Positions 5,034 through 5,079 of a stretch of 5,079 bases of DNA are shown here, in pieces. The notes beneath the pieces were generated by a model that saw nothing but the letters and a program-made list of their open reading frames with translations, made no database searches and had not been told where the DNA came from. Made by a program: the position numbers and the translations under genes. Each line of letters starts with the position of its first letter. Position 1 is the first letter of the stretch. The stretch is taken from the NCBI GenBank assembly GCA_017998025.1, contig JAGODW010000151.1, positions 1 to 5,079 on the forward strand. Reading direction: 5' to 3'. This DNA comes from Spirochaetales bacterium (GTDB lineage Bacteria; Spirochaetota; Spirochaetia; DTKZ01).

Positions 5034-5079
5034 GTGTCTGAATCAGCAGCCCTCGTTCTAAGGGGAGGCGGAGTATTTT
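5034..5079 (+). CDS. Start of an unidentified gene, cut by the right edge
   Basis: A GTG at 5034 opens a frame that reads MSESAALVLRGGGVF to the window end, with a perfect AGGAGG five bases upstream and a transcription terminator closing the previous unit. Only 15 residues are visible. The ALVL-x-GGG pattern near the N-terminus recalls patatin-like phospholipases, which begin with a similar strand and glycine-rich oxyanion loop, but this is too little to name it. The rest of the gene lies outside the window. Confidence 0.6.
   Translation, partial: MSESAALVLRGGGVF

Noticed and set aside
1..5079. Mobile elements, CRISPR arrays or toxin-antitoxin genes
   Set aside because: No repeated spacers, terminal inverted repeats with a transposase, integrase motifs or small paired toxin-like genes were found; although tRNA genes can be integration sites, no duplicated tRNA 3' end is visible.

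Overview
The window looks like an ordinary chromosomal segment of a free-living or host-associated bacterium. The base composition is intermediate, the genes are tightly packed, and there are no transposase, integrase, phage or CRISPR signals. The set of genes (transmembrane M23 peptidase, bactofilin, YaaR/DUF327 protein, RicT/PSP1 protein in one tight run) makes me think of a spirochaete. That is an inference from gene content and recollection of the families, not something the sequence proves. The tRNA genes lack an encoded CCA end, which only says that the organism must add CCA enzymatically.

Layout. Positions 1-1588 are a leftward pair: a tRNA-dihydrouridine synthase (dusB-like, cut by the left edge) and a TatD-family metallohydrolase just upstream of it. 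Positions 1589-1750 are a divergent promoter region with two back-to-back sigma-70-type promoters whose -35 boxes lie only 7 bp apart, plus two inverted repeats. Positions 1751-4707 are a rightward operon of four genes with gaps of 10, 2 and 26 bp: an M23 peptidase, a bactofilin, a YaaR-like protein and RicT. A tRNA-Gln(CTG) and tRNA-Glu(CTC) pair follows at 4800-4950 with its own promoter and a clear intrinsic terminator. A new rightward gene begins at 5034 and is cut by the right edge after 15 codons.

How the genes may work together. The M23 peptidase and the bactofilin are a known type of partnership: the cytoplasmic bactofilin polymer positions a membrane-anchored peptidoglycan hydrolase to shape the cell. 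RicT is known in Bacillus as part of the Ric (Y-) complex that works with RNase Y on mRNA processing, and YaaR is a protein of unknown function encoded near it in Bacillus too. The operon therefore joins a cell-wall shape module to an RNA-processing module. The leftward pair and the tRNA genes belong to nucleic-acid and tRNA housekeeping.

I see no convincing undescribed system. The best leads are the cytoplasmic tail of the M23 peptidase as a possible bactofilin docking segment, the Asp-to-Glu change at a metal/catalytic position in TatD, the conserved-looking but functionally unexplained YaaR-RicT coupling, and palindromes at two promoter regions.
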